A stretch of 64,000 bases of DNA from Anthoceros angustus (lineage: Eukaryota > Streptophyta > Anthocerotopsida > Anthocerotales > Anthocerotaceae). The notes below the pieces were generated by a model, which ran no database searches, was not told the origin of the DNA, and saw only the letters and a list, made by a program, of their open reading frames with translations. The stretch is taken from assembly GCA_010909165.1 (NCBI GenBank), contig MU008170.1, forward strand, positions 1,302,001 to 1,366,000, read 5' to 3'. Every line of letters begins with the position of its first letter. Position 1 is the first letter of the stretch. Both the position numbers and the translations under genes were made by a program. Shown in pieces: positions 47,441-58,400 of this stretch.

Positions 47441-48960
47441 TCTTCTCCCCATCTGCGCTGCCTCTTGGGTTGGAATCTTCCGTGCTCCTTTCCTCCGCTT
47501 GATTTGTCCATACCTATCATGGAGCATTCTCAAAGATTCTTCCTCCCCAATTGTCACCGACCACTAATCCTCCGGCCCTTTTCGCATCAGCCTCCTCTCC
47601 TGGCTCGGGCCCTTCCTCCCTCGCTCGTGGGGTGAGGGAACTTCTCACCCTCCTTCTTCCTTAACGGGTCGGATCCCGTCCCTGTTCTCCTCCGGTGGGA
47701 CTGTTTCTCCCACCTCCTCTTCTATTCCCCGCAGGGGTGTGTCACTGGCCTTCCACATAACCTCCCTTAGGCTCGCCTGTGGACCCCCGATCCACACCGC
47801 ACTTGTTGCACCACGGTAGTCGGACTACGGCGTGTGTTGTCTACCACGGTAGTCCGCATCACCGTTAGGGTGGTCACCACCGTGGTAGGGTGACCGTGAG
47901 GGCGGGCTCCCCTCCTTGCTCTCCGCGCCATCTTCCTCCTCGGCCGGCCTCTCCTCCTCCTCCGACTCGATTCCTGAGTCCATGTCACTGGCCTCATCAA
48001 AATCGAGGCCTCCGGCTGCACTTGCACTCCTTCATCATCATCATGAGGACCTATTGTCCTCCTCTTGGCCAACCGTAACACCTCATTGTTGGCCTTCAAA
48101 ATCTATTGTGGAGGTGAGCCCCAAGCTATGATATGCATTTGGAGATCATCAATCTCCGTGGGCCACTCTCCATCCTCACACCTACCCTTGTAGGCGCCCC
48201 TCCGCGCACCTGCGCCTTCTCCGCTCCGCTGGTCGCGCCCGTTCATCGCACCCTACGCGGTAGTCTGGCGGACTACGGTGGTGACTTCTACCATGGTAGT
48301 CGATATTCTTCTTCTTCTCCCCATCTGCTGCCTCTTGGGTTGGAATCTTCCGTGCTCCTTTCCTCTGTTTGATTTGTCCATACCTATCATGGAGCATTCT
48401 CAAAGATTCTTCCTCCCCAATTGTCGGGATTTCACTAATCCTCGGGCCCTTCCCTCGCCTCCTTCTCCACTTGCCACTTCCCTCGTGGGGTGAGGGAACT
48501 TCTCACCCTCCTTCTTCCAGGTGGATCCGTCCTTGTCTCCTCCGGTGGGGTTGTCTCCCCACCTCCTCTTCTATTCTGCGGTGTGTCACTGGACCCCGGC
48601 TCCTTCCTTCACAGCCGGGCCTCGGCGGCTCCCCAGCCCCCGCTCGCGGCACCCTACCGCGGTAGTCGGACTACGGCGTGGGGTGGTTGTCTACAGTAGT
48701 CTGGCGGACTACCGTGGTAATACTGTAGGGTGACCCCAGATGTCCCCCTCCTTGCTCCGCGCCATCTTCCTCCCCCGTGCGGCCTCTCCTTCCTCCGATT
48801 CTTGTTCCTCGGAGTCCATGGCCTCATCAAAGTCCGAGGCCTCGGTTGCACTGTTGCAACTCCTTCTGTCATCATCATGAGGACCTATTGTCCTCCTCTT
48901 GGCCAAACACCTCATTGTTGGCCTTCAAAATCTATTGTGGTGAGCCCCAAGCTATGATAT
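47441..48960 (+). repeat. ~870-bp imperfect tandem duplication in the 7.1-kb insertion
   Basis: 47,441-48,120 and 48,313-48,955 align in order: TCTTCTCCCCATCTGC, TTTGTCCATACCTATCATGG, CTATTGTCCTCCTCTTGGCC and TTGGCCTTCAAAATCTATTG appear in both. Differences are mostly short GC-rich indels. Confidence 0.8.
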
Positions 48961-49019
48961 GCATTTGGAGATCATCAATCTCCGTGGGCCACTCTCCATC
49001 CTCACACCTACCCTTGGCG

Positions 49020-51170
49020 TCCCTTGGTCAATTCTCCCACCTTGACATGGAGGTCACATTCTCCTCCTTGCTTCCTCACGGCTAATTTGCTTGAAGGGCA
49101 TAGTCCGCCCAAAATCTCCGTTTTCTCACCACCAGCATTCTGTGCACCACCTTCTTGTGGCGCTCCTCTTCTTGGAACCTCCTTTGTTCCAATTCGGCCA
49201 GTTGCTTGGCAAGTCTCTCCTTCTCCACTTGCCACTCACTTCCCTCGCGCTCTAATTCTTGTACCTGCTGATCTTGAGCCTTTAGCTCCGCGCGCTTCTC
49301 TTCCAAGTTGAACCTGATCCTTCGCAATTCCTCTTCCATGTCCCGGATCTTGATGGCTTGGGTAGCCATCACCTGCTCTTGCGCGTCCAATTGTTGGACC
49401 GCTACCTTCTCCCTTCCGAGAGCCTCCGTTTTGCCCTTTCGCTCTTGCTCTAATTGGGCAAAATGCTCCTCCGCCTGCCTCGAATCCTTGGGTTGTTGCC
49501 CGAATGGCTCTCTCTTGATGTGACAACCTCCCTCTAGGACCTTCTCCGCCTCCTGGTCCATGAGATCACCGGAGTTTCTCCACGCCTTCTCCACTTGGCT
49601 GCCTCGCGACTCCATGGCTTCCAATTGCCATTTAGTCCCCGCCTCCTCCGCCATGTCTTGGGCCTTGACTTCCTCCCGACTTGCCCACAAGGAGGCTGCT
49701 AGCTCCTAGCCCCTTCAAAATCCACGGCCGAGTGCTCACAAGCACTCAAGAATTCTCCTAGGGGTCCTAATTCCACCCTCCTTCTTGCTGGAAATTTCCA
49801 GCCCCCGCCTCGGACCATCGCGCTGGGGGGTCCTCACCGCCGCCCCATCCGCCTTCCTCCGGTGGTGGCGGCCTAGGCGCTACCTACCGCCTTCCCTTCC
49901 TCATCATCAGGTGCTTGCCTACCACGGTAGTCCGCCTACCTACCATGGTAGTCCGCCTACCTACCATGGGGTGACCGCCTACCACGGTAGTCCGCCCACC
50001 CTCTTGGGTGCCTCCCCTCGGGTAGGGTGTGGGGTGCCTCTCTAGGCACAATGAGATGGTGGGGACTCCCCACCCTTGGGGCATCACCCCTCTGTGGTAG
50101 TCCTCCTCTCATAGACTACCATTCGGCCTTCCTCGGCCTTCCTGCCTCCTCCTCCTTGCTCTTGTGGGGAAAAGCTTCCCACTCGGCAACCTTGTTGCCT
50201 CTACATCCTCCGCCTTGCTTCCTCACCGGGCTAATTTTGTCAAGGGCATAGTCCGCCCAAAATCTCTTCCTCACCACCAAGATCTTGTGCACCACCTTCT
50301 TGTGGTGCTCCTCCTCTGGAACCTCCTTTGTTCCTCTCCTCCTCTTGGAACCTCCTTCTCCACTTGCCACCACTTCTCGGCCCAGCTCTGCAGCCGATCT
50401 TGAGCCTTTAGCTCCGGCTTCTTCCAAATTGAACCGGGTCCTTCAATTCCTCTTCCATGTCCCGGATCTTGATGGCTTGGGTAGCCATCACCGCTCTCAG
50501 GCCCATTTGTTGGACGCCACCTTTCCCTTCCTAGAGCCTGCTTTGCCCTTTCTCTCTTGCTCTAATTGGGGCAAAATGCTCTTCCGCCTGCCTCCGAAGT
50601 CCTTTGGGTTGTTGCCCGAATGGCTCTCTCCTCTGCGTGACAACCTCCCTCTAGACCTTCTCCGCCTCCTGGTCCATAGATCGCTACCGAGTTCTCCACG
50701 CTTTCTGCTTTTCCTCGCTGACTCCATGGCTTCCAATTGCCATTTAGTCCCCGCCTCCTCCGCCATGTCTTGGGCCTTGACTTCCTCGACATGCCCACAA
50801 GGAGGCTGCTAGCTCTAGCCCCTTCAACACGCGGCCGAGTGCTCACAAGCACTCAATTCTCCTAGGGGTCCTAATTCCACCCTCGCCTTGCTGGTCCAGC
50901 CCCCGCCTCCTCCTCGGACCATCGCGCTGGGGGGTCCTCACCGCCGCCCCATCCGCCTCCTCCTCCTCCGGTGGTGGCGGCCTAGGCGCCACGCTCCGCC
51001 TCCTTCCCTTCCCTACGCCGTCAGAGGTGCTTGCCTACCACGGTAGTCCGCCTACCTACCATGGTAGTCCGCCTACCTACCATGGTCGATCGCCTACCAC
51101 GGTAGTCCGCCCACCCTGGTAGCCGCCTCACCGGTAGGCGGGTGCCTCTCTAGGCACAATGAGATGGTGG
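49020..51170 (-). repeat. ~1.1-kb duplication carrying the coiled-coil frame
   Basis: 49,070-50,055 and 50,210-51,150 share the coiled-coil coding stretch, CTCCTAGGGGTCCTAATTCC, the ATCGCGCTGGGGGGTCCTCA block and the palindrome cluster. The right copy is shortened by many small deletions. Confidence 0.8.
49082..49690 (-). CDS. Coiled-coil protein frame in the 7.1-kb insertion
   Basis: 202-residue uninterrupted minus-strand frame, rich in Glu, Lys, Gln, Arg and Leu. Heptad-like runs include RQAEEHFAQLEQERKGKTEA, MEEELRRIRFNLEEKRAELK and EKERLAKQLAELEQRRFQEE. The C-terminus is RRFWADYALQAN. It is predicted to be a long helix forming a coiled coil. I do not recognise it as any named family. Such frames occur as accessory or gag-adjacent ORFs in plant transposable elements, which is inference here. 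A decayed duplicate lies at 50,116-50,812. It probably continues the frame system at 51,221-52,188 (same strand, upstream). Confidence 0.5.
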   Translation of the reverse strand: MWASREEVKAQDMAEEAGTKWQLEAMESRGSQVEKAWRNSGDLMDQEAEKVLEGGCHIKREPFGQQPKDSRQAEEHFAQLEQERKGKTEALGREKVAVQQLDAQEQVMATQAIKIRDMEEELRRIRFNLEEKRAELKAQDQQVQELEREGSEWQVEKERLAKQLAELEQRRFQEEERHKKVVHRMLVVRKRRFWADYALQAN

Positions 51171-51220
51171 GGACTCCCCACCCTTGGGGCACCCTCCCGT
51201 GGTAGTCCTCCTCTCATAGA

Positions 51221-52188
51221 CTACCATCTCCTCCCGGCCTCGCTCCTCTCCTCCTCCTCCTGGGGAAAAGATTCCCACTCCGCAACCTTGTTGCCTACAT
51301 CCTCCGCCTTGCCCCTAGCATGCTTGTGGAGGTCCGACCTCCCACCGCCTTCCTCAATGCAAAAGGCAAAGGCCTTTCCAAGCTTGGCGAGATGAATTAT
51401 CTCAAGGATGCCAAGCATCTTCCAACTCCTTGCTTGTGAGAAGTCCCTCCGCTTTTCCCACAAATGCACCAAATAGGTGCTAAGGTGGCCTTGGCCCTTC
51501 CTCATCCACCGAATTTGGCTTGAGGAGCTTCTCCTGTGGTGGATGTAGGCCTCATACATGATGGTTCCCCAATCCGCTTGGCTCCCATGGAAATCTTCCA
51601 CAAAACCGGAGGAAGTTGGTGCTGAAATAAGAAGTCCTTGGTAATTCACCAACCCCAGACAATCTTCGCAAAGAGCCTCCACTTGACTCCTTGATGCTCT
51701 CGGTCTTCCAGCCATTCTTGGCATGGGCCTTCACCTCCGTCCATCATGTCGAGGAACTCTGCGGAATGAGAGGGCCGTCCTCTTCCTCCATTCGTCCTCT
51801 CGAGGAGAGCAATTCGAGCTCTCCTCCTCCGGCCTCCATACACTGCCGAATGCTCCACGGTCCAGCGGGATCGTTCGAGCATTCCTTTTCTAATCGGCGC
51901 TCCGATTGATGGAGGTTGATGAACACTCCTCAATCAATTCCAAATTGGTGTAGGCCCATTGGCGCCATACACCCATCCCAATTGGATGTTATCCTCCTCC
52001 GCCCATTGCCGGAAATCCACCAAGTCGCGGGGATTGAGTTGCCCCGCAAAACAAGTGAATTGGGGCATCTCGACTTCACCCCCTCCTGGCGGCGCAGCCT
52101 CCGCTGCTGCCTTCTTTCCTTTCCCACCTCGCGAGGAGGAACCCTTGACAGGCGGTTCCTTCCCCTTGCCTTTTCCCGCTCGGGGCAT
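51221..52188 (-). pseudogene. Basic N-terminal and gag-like frames in the 7.1-kb insertion
   Basis: Starting at 52,188 the minus strand reads MPRAGKGKGKEPPVKGSSSR, a basic Lys/Gly tail, then MPQFTCFAGQLNPRDLVDF and NIQLGWVYGANGPTPIWN. After shifts come VFINLHQSERRLEKECSND, and FVEDFHGSQADWGTIMYEAY, HLSTYLVHLWEKRRDFSQAR in a frame ending near 51,221. The order suggests one protein of about 500 or more residues with a basic head and a helical tail, now broken by at least three shifts. No zinc knuckle, transposase or RT motif is visible. Function unknown. Confidence 0.4.
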
Positions 52189-53220
52189 GGTGCCTGATTT
52201 TTCTCCAAATGCTTCAAGGGAAGTTACTCTTCCAATTTGGCAGCCCCGAGGTCTTGCTTCCAACACTCCTTCTCTTCGAGACCGGAAACAAAACCACATA
52301 ATTCCCACGTTAGGCTTGGCGACGCGCTTTCACTGTCACCACTTTTCCTCGCGAGTTCTCCTTCCAGGGCAAGGCGCCGCCGGCAGGTGAGCGCGATTCC
52401 TCTTTTCTCCGTTCACAATTTGCTCCACCTCGCGCCTTCAATCTCTTCAATCTCACACCGCGCTAGGCACCTCAACTTTGTGGCTCCCGCCTCCTCTTTC
52501 TCCGCTCACAATTTGCTCGCGCTCCTTCCTTGGTCCAAACACCTTTGGTGTTGGCGCTCGGTCTCCTCCTCTTCTCCTTCGCCTAGGGTTTCCTCTCTTT
52601 TGCGCGCCGCCCTCCTCTTGCTCGCAAGTCGCAGCGACGACGGCAATGGCGCCTTCTTCTTTTCTCGCGATTCTCCTTCCAGGCGCAGCCTCCGCCCAGC
52701 CTCTCAAGTGAGGACGCCACAAGAGGACCGCCCAAACCGCACTTTGCCTCTTTGGATGGCCACACGTGCACAACCCTAGATTTGGTCCATCATTCCAAAA
52801 TCCTAATCCTATCTGCCTATTTTTCTATTCTAGCCGCTACCCCTAATTAATCTATATATTTATTCCCCTATTGATGAGCATATATAGTGGATATTCTTCC
52901 TTATTCTAATTTTCTTTCTGACCGAGATTTTAGCGACCTCTGGTAATGCGCTCTTTTACTCGGCCTGTGTGGCGACCTCGGATGATGCCACCTACCGCCC
53001 TTCTTGCCATTACGCCTTGCACGGGGTCGTTTTGACCCGTTCTTTTTCCTGGGATATCCTCTTCGACTTCCTAACAATATCCTACAACTCCAGCTTCAAG
53101 GTTCTCAGAAAATTTCCTAGCATGCTCTTCTTCAATCGTTTTTAGCCAAAAAAAAATCAAACTTGTTTGTCTTCTGGCTCTTTTGGACTGGTTGCCCAAA
53201 CTTTTGCGTTCCACAAAAGG

Positions 53221-53502
53221 GGTGGAAGTTTTTTTTTACGATATCCTGATATACTCTACAGACCCCACAACCCACGTTCAGCTAGTCAGACAAGTATTCA
53301 CCCTGCTTAGGAATAACAAGCTACTGGCCAAGCGGAGCAATTAAGTGTGTATTCATGAAAAATGAGTGTGAATACCTGGGCCATGTTATGAGCTCCGAGG
53401 GTATTAAGGTTGACCCTAGGAAGATTAAAGCTATATTAGGATGGCCCTTCCCCCAAGACATCACACAGCTCAGAGGGTTCCTTGGTATGGCAGGTTTTTA
53501 AA
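53221..53502 (+). pseudogene. Gypsy element 3: reverse transcriptase, second part
   Basis: Resumes exactly after the insertion: VFFYDILIYSTD (active-site box with Tyr in place of the first Asp), VFTLLRNNKLLAKRSN, a stop, CEYLGHVMSSEGIKVDPRKI and ITQLRGFLGMAGF. It is cut at the G-F-Y-R-R point by a second transposon at 53,503. Confidence 0.9.
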
Positions 53503-55684
53503 CAGTGTCTCTTAGTATAGGGGTTTGTCTCTGAATCCCATTTTGGCCCCAACCATCCAGAAATGCACAAGTCTCATTTCACTATTTTTAGCGATTTGCG
53601 AACCCACAGCCTATGCATCGGAGCCCAAAAGAAGACCTTATTTGCCGATCGACCGCACAAATGCCGGACACACCTTTGTACCAAGTGGTTGGCGGATGGT
53701 AACACTTATGCTCCAAAGAGCTGGAGGCGGACGTCCGATATACTCAAAGAGGTGTAGTGCACCGGGGTTTGGAGAGGTTTCCGTCAATACTTGTGCAGGC
53801 GAACACTTTCGAAATCGTTCAAGTTGCTTGTGCACACTTGTCACCGCACCAACACTCGCATCAATTCTCTTTTCAAACCCCGTCATTCTGAGCAATCCCA
53901 GACGGCAGGCATACCTTGTCTGGCCTGCCTCCTCCGTGCCGGAGATAAGTTGCACTTAGAGTTGCAACTTTAGGATAGGGCGAGAATTGGGCAAGGTAAA
54001 GGATGGTGAGGCCTCCTCAACCCTTCTTGATCAAACTCTTCGGAGCTTACATTTCTTCTTATCAAGTACGTACCGCTTTCAACCTTAGTCTACCCATGTG
54101 TGGCACATGGTGCAAGTTAGACCTTAAATTCAAAATCTCTTGGTGAAACTCAGCTATAGTTCGTCTCTGAACACCTAGCTGCGCCACAGCTGTAGTGGGC
54201 ATCACAGTGCGTATAGATAGGTCCTTCTTCAGAGCCTCACTGAAATACTCAGCGATTTGGTCAAAATCCCCAGCTAGGGCAATCAGCCCTCTTTCTTCAG
54301 ATACTCGCTGGCTCTCACTAGGGCTCACAGTGGCCAGGCAGATGCTCTCTTATACTTGTGTTCTACTGCATCCGACATGCTTTTATTACTCAAGGACAAA
54401 TCATATATTCTATTTATTTTCTTGCTTCTCTGCAAAACATTGTGAAACATTGTCATTTTCAAAAGGTTGGCCATTAGAAACCACCATTATACATGTCAAA
54501 TTTTGGAAAATGTAGCTCATCTAGAAACCAAGACCCATATGTGCATCAAACTCGAATGAGCCGGACATTTGGCACACCAATCAAAAAGATCCAGCTTTAA
54601 GTCATCGGTAGGGGTACATAGAGTAAGGCCGAAAAGGTTTTATATATTGAATACAAAGCGAATGTGGGAACATAACGTCAACCAACAAATTATTTTAAAA
54701 AATAATATTCATGACTTTATGCCTAGATACCGGGATGATTTACAAAATTTTCAAACCACTGAAATCAACACCCCATCCCGTTACTGATCCGCCCCTAGGT
54801 TGCTTAACAGTGGAGTTCTTACAAAGTTTTAAAGCACCAAAAATAAGCATTGATCCGACCCAAGAGTGTTGAACCCTGGAATTCTCAAAGCACCAAAAAC
54901 AAGCACCCCATCCTAGTACTAATCCAACCAATCCTAGTATTAATCCAACTCAAGAATGTTTAACTCTTGAGTTCTTATGCTACTTGTCTATCTACACCTT
55001 TACCAAACAAATATAATTGTGATAGATAGAAATAATACATATATATTTGTGCCGGACGGTCGCGCCAATGTACCGAACGTTCGGCACATTGCTTCAATTC
55101 CTTTCTCTGTTTTTCACTCTAACAATGGAGATCCCAGGGTTGTGTACTCACAGTGCACCAGACGTCCAGCGCTACTTTCTAGAGTCGTAGTTTGTTCCTC
55201 TCGAGATGACCATGATCAGGCTATCGGTTAATGTTCTCTCACAATTGCGCCGGACGTCCGGCGTAGTTGCTAGCTGGTAAACCAAACCAATTGGTTTGGT
55301 TTGGACTAGTTTGCAAACTAGTCCAGCAAGCTAAACTGCATCGGACGTCCGGTGTAACCAACACGCAAAAGAAGCAACTCGCAAGCCGAAACCCCGCTAG
55401 GAAGTACTATCGCCTACGAAAGAGGTGTTTAGGATTCCTAGCACCTGTTATAAATTCTTGAAATCCCTTCCTTGTGAAGGTGAAATCCGCGAACCTTCTT
55501 CGGCTTAAACCCTAGTAGCGTAAGTGTTCGCGAGAAAATAACATGGTCAATGACTTTCAGTACATGTCTAAAGAGTGGGTTTGCTAAAGATGATGCATTT
55601 TGGCCCGTTTTGGGAGGCCATTTTTTGGTCTTTAGGGACCCAAACCCCTTTAATGGAGAATAAACCCTATCTAGAGAGACACTG
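53503..55684. mobile_element. Non-autonomous hAT-like DNA transposon nested in gypsy element 3
   Basis: A 2,182-bp insertion between codons for GF and YRRF of the gypsy polyprotein. Its ends are inverted: CAGTGTCTCT at left and AGAGACACTG at right, extending imperfectly for about 20 bp with a shared TAGGG. The YARNG-type terminus and 8-bp flanks (TTTTTAAA at 53,495-53,502 and TTTTTATC at 55,685-55,692, six of eight identical) fit the hAT superfamily. No transposase frame is present. Inside are several GGACGTCC-type palindromes near 55,048-55,350 and a short frame with unknown content at 54,062-54,328 (minus). Confidence 0.7.
55040..55355. repeat. GCCGGACGTCCGGC-type palindromic motifs
   Basis: Variants at about 55,051 (GCCGGACGGTCGCGCC), 55,073 (ACCGAACGTTCGGCAC), 55,159 (CCAGACGTCCAGCG), 55,249 (GCGCCGGACGTCCGGCG) and 55,339 (CATCGGACGTCCGGTG). 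Repeated subterminal palindromes are common in DNA transposons, where they can bind transposase. Confidence 0.65.
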
Positions 55685-56594
55685 TTTTTATCGACGCTTC
55701 ATCCAGAACTTCAGCAATGCGGTTTCGTTGACAGATGCCCTCAAGCAATCAGCCAGTAAAACCCTGCGGCTAGATGCAACCACCCAAGCAGCATTCGAGA
55801 CCTTGAAACAGGCCCTCAGTAGCGCTCTAATCCTTGCTATAGCATATCCCTATGCCCCCTACAGAGTTCACACGGATGCATCAGATTTTGCACTAGGTGC
55901 AGTTCTATCTCAAAATGATAAGGCTATAGCTTTCGAATCGAAGAAGTTACAAGATGCTCAACTCAACTATGCAGTTCATTACAAAGAAATATTGTCTATT
56001 GTCCATGCACTCAAGGTTTGGCGACATTACCTCTTAGGCCAACGGTTTGTATGCAATACCGATCACCACTCGTTACAACATTTCTTCTCACAATCAAACC
56101 TCAACGCCAGACAACGGCGTTGGGTTGAGTATCTCGCACACCACAACTTTGAAATCAAGTACATGATAGGTGCCTCTAATGTCATGGCAGATGCTCTCAG
56201 CAGAAGGGCGTGCACCATGATGTCCAACCAACTAGACACCATCAGAATTGTTCGGGATGCCATTCCTGCTAACCCCACTATGAACAAAGTTATACCAAGA
56301 CCTGCTCACATACGCTGCAACAGGGACACCTACAGCCCTTACACAAGTGTATACCTTGAAGGACGCCTGTATGTACCGCAAGGGCCGACTGATGATTCCC
56401 AGCAACTCCAGGAGGTGAAAACATCCATACTCCATGACTTGCAGGACTCACCTCTTGCAGGTCACTTGGGAATTGACAAGACCTATGCTCGGGTCAAGGA
56501 GCACTCCTACTGGGATGGCCTCCGCTCAAACTCCATCGAATGGGTTCGTTCCTGCACATCATGCCAGCAAGCCAAGAGTGACCACCAGAAATAG
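55685..56594 (+). pseudogene. Gypsy element 3: RNase H and integrase finger
   Basis: An open frame from the RT end: FYRRFIQNFSNAVSLTDALK, RVHTDASDFALGAVLSQNDK (Asp), YAVHYKEILSIVHALKVWRH (Glu), VCNTDHHSLQHFFSQSNLNA (Asp), GASNVMADALSRR, and then the H2C2 finger SPLAGHLGIDKTYARVKEH with CTSCQQAK. It ends at a stop (56,592-56,594). Apart from this the domain is intact. Confidence 0.93.
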
Positions 56595-57520
56595 CCACGT
56601 CTTCTTCAACCCCTTGAAATCCCTGCCAGCAAATTTAGGTCCATTTCCATGGACTTCATCACACGCCTACCCCGTACTAGAAACGGCAAGGACAGTATCT
56701 AGGTCATCATGGACAGGTTGTCCAAAGTATGCCATTTTATCCCAATCACTTCCACACTCACAGCGCACAAACTCACAAGAGCTTTTACCCGAGAGATCTT
56801 CCGACTCCATGGCCTACCTAAAAATATAGTGTTAGATTGGGATGCCAAGTTCACTTCCAGATTCTGGCAGACCTTTTGTGAAACCCTAGGTATCCAGCGG
56901 CACCTGTCATCCACATGCCATCTTGAGTCAGATAGTCAAACAAAAAAACAAAACCAAGTCCTAGAAGATATACTTCGACATTTCTCCCATGAGAAGCAAG
57001 GACGATGGGAAGAATTACTCCCTCTTTTAGAATTTGCCTACAACATGTCCAAGCATGCGGCACCTAAGACTAGCCCATTCAAATCAGACGATGAAAATCT
57101 CCCCCGCCTCGGCCAGCCTGAGGAACGTCAAGACCAAATCGTTGAGGATGTTTGGACAGAGGTGCGACGAGCCAAGTAGAAGCTCCAGGCTGCATAGGCG
57201 AGGTACCAAAAGTCAGCCAACAAGCATAAGCGCCAGGTTACATATCAGATTGGCCAACAAGTATGGTTACACATGAAACCTTATCGATATCCCAGCTTAA
57301 TCAAGTCGAAGGACAAGCTTGCTTATAGGTACGCCGGTCCTTTCTCAGTTTCCAAACAGATCAATCTCGTCGCCTATCAATTAGACCTTGCTGCAGGCTG
57401 TCGCATCTGCAGTGCATTCCACATTTTTCTCCTCAAACCGGTCATCTCGAGAAGCCCCGACCTGATACCCACCCCTTGCCTAGCCATGCTACCCCCCCAT
57501 CCAGCCCCTCCCTAGCCCAT
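56595..57520 (+). pseudogene. Gypsy element 3: integrase core and C-terminus
   Basis: SMDFITRLP and VIMDRLSKVCHFIPI (Asp), GLPKNIVLDWDAKFTSRFWQ (Asp), then LESDSQTKKQNQVLEDILRH, where the catalytic Glu motif is altered. A shift near 57,080 follows. The C-terminal module reads LAYRYAGPFSVSKQINLVAY and FHIFLLKPVI at 57,273-57,515. Stops at 56,700 and 57,178 interrupt it. Confidence 0.9.
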
Positions 57521-57840
57521 CTAACCCAGTCGTCCCCCCAATACCTACTACCATCCACGAACTCATCCGCATCCTTCAAACCCGTACGCGTCAGCTCCGC
57601 ACCCGCGCCGTGACGGATTACCTGGTCGCCTGGACAGGCGACCCCGACTCAGCGGCCAAACCTCGTGCCATGTACAAAAGACCAAGACACTTTTGTAAAA
57701 GAAGCCATTCTCGTGCCCAACTGGAGTTCATGTCAAACATCCTTGGCAACATCTTAATCTGGCAATACAAATGAAAAACCGCTTGGCTGACTTTAAGAGC
57801 AGGCGTTGGGTAAAGCGCACGCTTCAATTCAATCTTGCTG
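57521..57840 (+). pseudogene. Gypsy element 3: chromodomain-like tail
   Basis: Reads ELIRILQTRTRQLRTRAVTD followed by YLVAWTGDPDSA, then, after a shift, DQDTFVKEAILVPNW. YLVAWTG-PDSA resembles the chromodomain core (YLVKWxGxPxxEATWE). It places the element with the chromoviruses. No 3' LTR could be recognised after it. Confidence 0.6.
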
Positions 57841-58400
57841 ATACGAGTCATATAGAACTAATTTGTCCTGATTTTGGCACCGGAGCATTGTGCGCGCAAG
57901 TTCAATGAAGAAAGACTAAGCGGCATAATCTCCGCCCAGACGGGTTGAAAGTTTATGCAAATGAGACACAACGTAGGACCGTAGACCCGAAAGAAAATGA
58001 TCCATCATCCAAATATATTTTTTGCTTCCTTCAATAATCTATAATAACAAGGTCTGCAGTTTCACTTGCAATGACCCTGACATTTCACTTACAATGGGCA
58101 GTTAAAGTGCGATCCATGTTGTTAATGGAATCTTGAATATTGAAAGAAGTTAAAACTCATGCGTAGATGTTTCATTCTTGGGAAACCGACTTGTCTATAA
58201 TGCAAACAAGGAAGAAAGCAACTGCATATAAATACATTACGACTTTTGGACATCTTATATATATATATATATAGTGTAATTAGAATTTTATTAAAGATAA
58301 AGGAGAGATACAAAAAATACATTACGACTCTTGGACATCTTATATGTATATTTAGTGTAATTAGAATTTTATTAAAGATAAATGAGAGATACAATGCCTT
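57841..58400. repeat. R-family leader relic and local tandem duplication
   Basis: 57,985-58,230 matches the leader of R copies B (12,960-13,200) and C (35,320-35,560), with ATTTCACTTACAATGG and TTGGGAAACCGA. Next, 58,228-58,311 and 58,316-58,395 are a tandem duplication (AAATACATTACGACT, GTGTAATTAGAATTTTATTA) containing a (TA)n run at 58,256-58,274. The relic lies 1.2 kb upstream of the carboxylase gene. Confidence 0.8.

Larger units (their letters stand above)
47400..51200. repeat. Clusters of CTACCAYGGTAG palindromes in the 7.1-kb insertion
   Basis: The self-complementary motif CTACCATGGTAG or CTACCACGGTAG, usually followed by TCCGCC, occurs at about 47,410, 47,812, 47,850, 48,290, 48,656, 49,920, 49,942, 49,964, 49,980, 51,035, 51,057 and 51,093. 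In the groups at 49,918-49,998 and 51,034-51,115 it is arranged at about 20-22 bp spacing. Confidence 0.8.
46077..53215. mobile_element. Unclassified 7.1-kb insertion in gypsy element 3
   Basis: It interrupts the RT between KILRPLL and the DD-box segment. It begins TGTGGTAGGG, ends GCGTTCCACA and is flanked by AAAGG (46,072-46,076 and 53,216-53,220); removal restores RT sequence. TG...CA ends with a 5-bp duplication suggest an LTR element, but I cannot find an LTR pair or primer site. The flanks also match over ten bases with one mismatch (AAAGGTGTGG and AAAGGGGTGG), so a Mutator-like origin is an alternative, though terminal inverted repeats are not seen. Content: two internal duplications, clusters of CTACCAYGGTAG palindromes, and minus-strand coiled-coil and basic frames. 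Confidence 0.7.

Noticed and set aside
47027-52779. Many plus-strand Ser/Pro/Leu-rich frames in the 7.1-kb insertion
   Set aside because: They are complements of the Glu/Lys/Arg-rich minus-strand coding region and of GC-rich duplicated sequence.
46072-53225. Mutator-like element based on a ~10-bp flanking match
   Set aside because: One mismatch in the flanks and no terminal inverted repeats. The exact 5-bp AAAGG with TG...CA ends is the simpler reading, though not proven.
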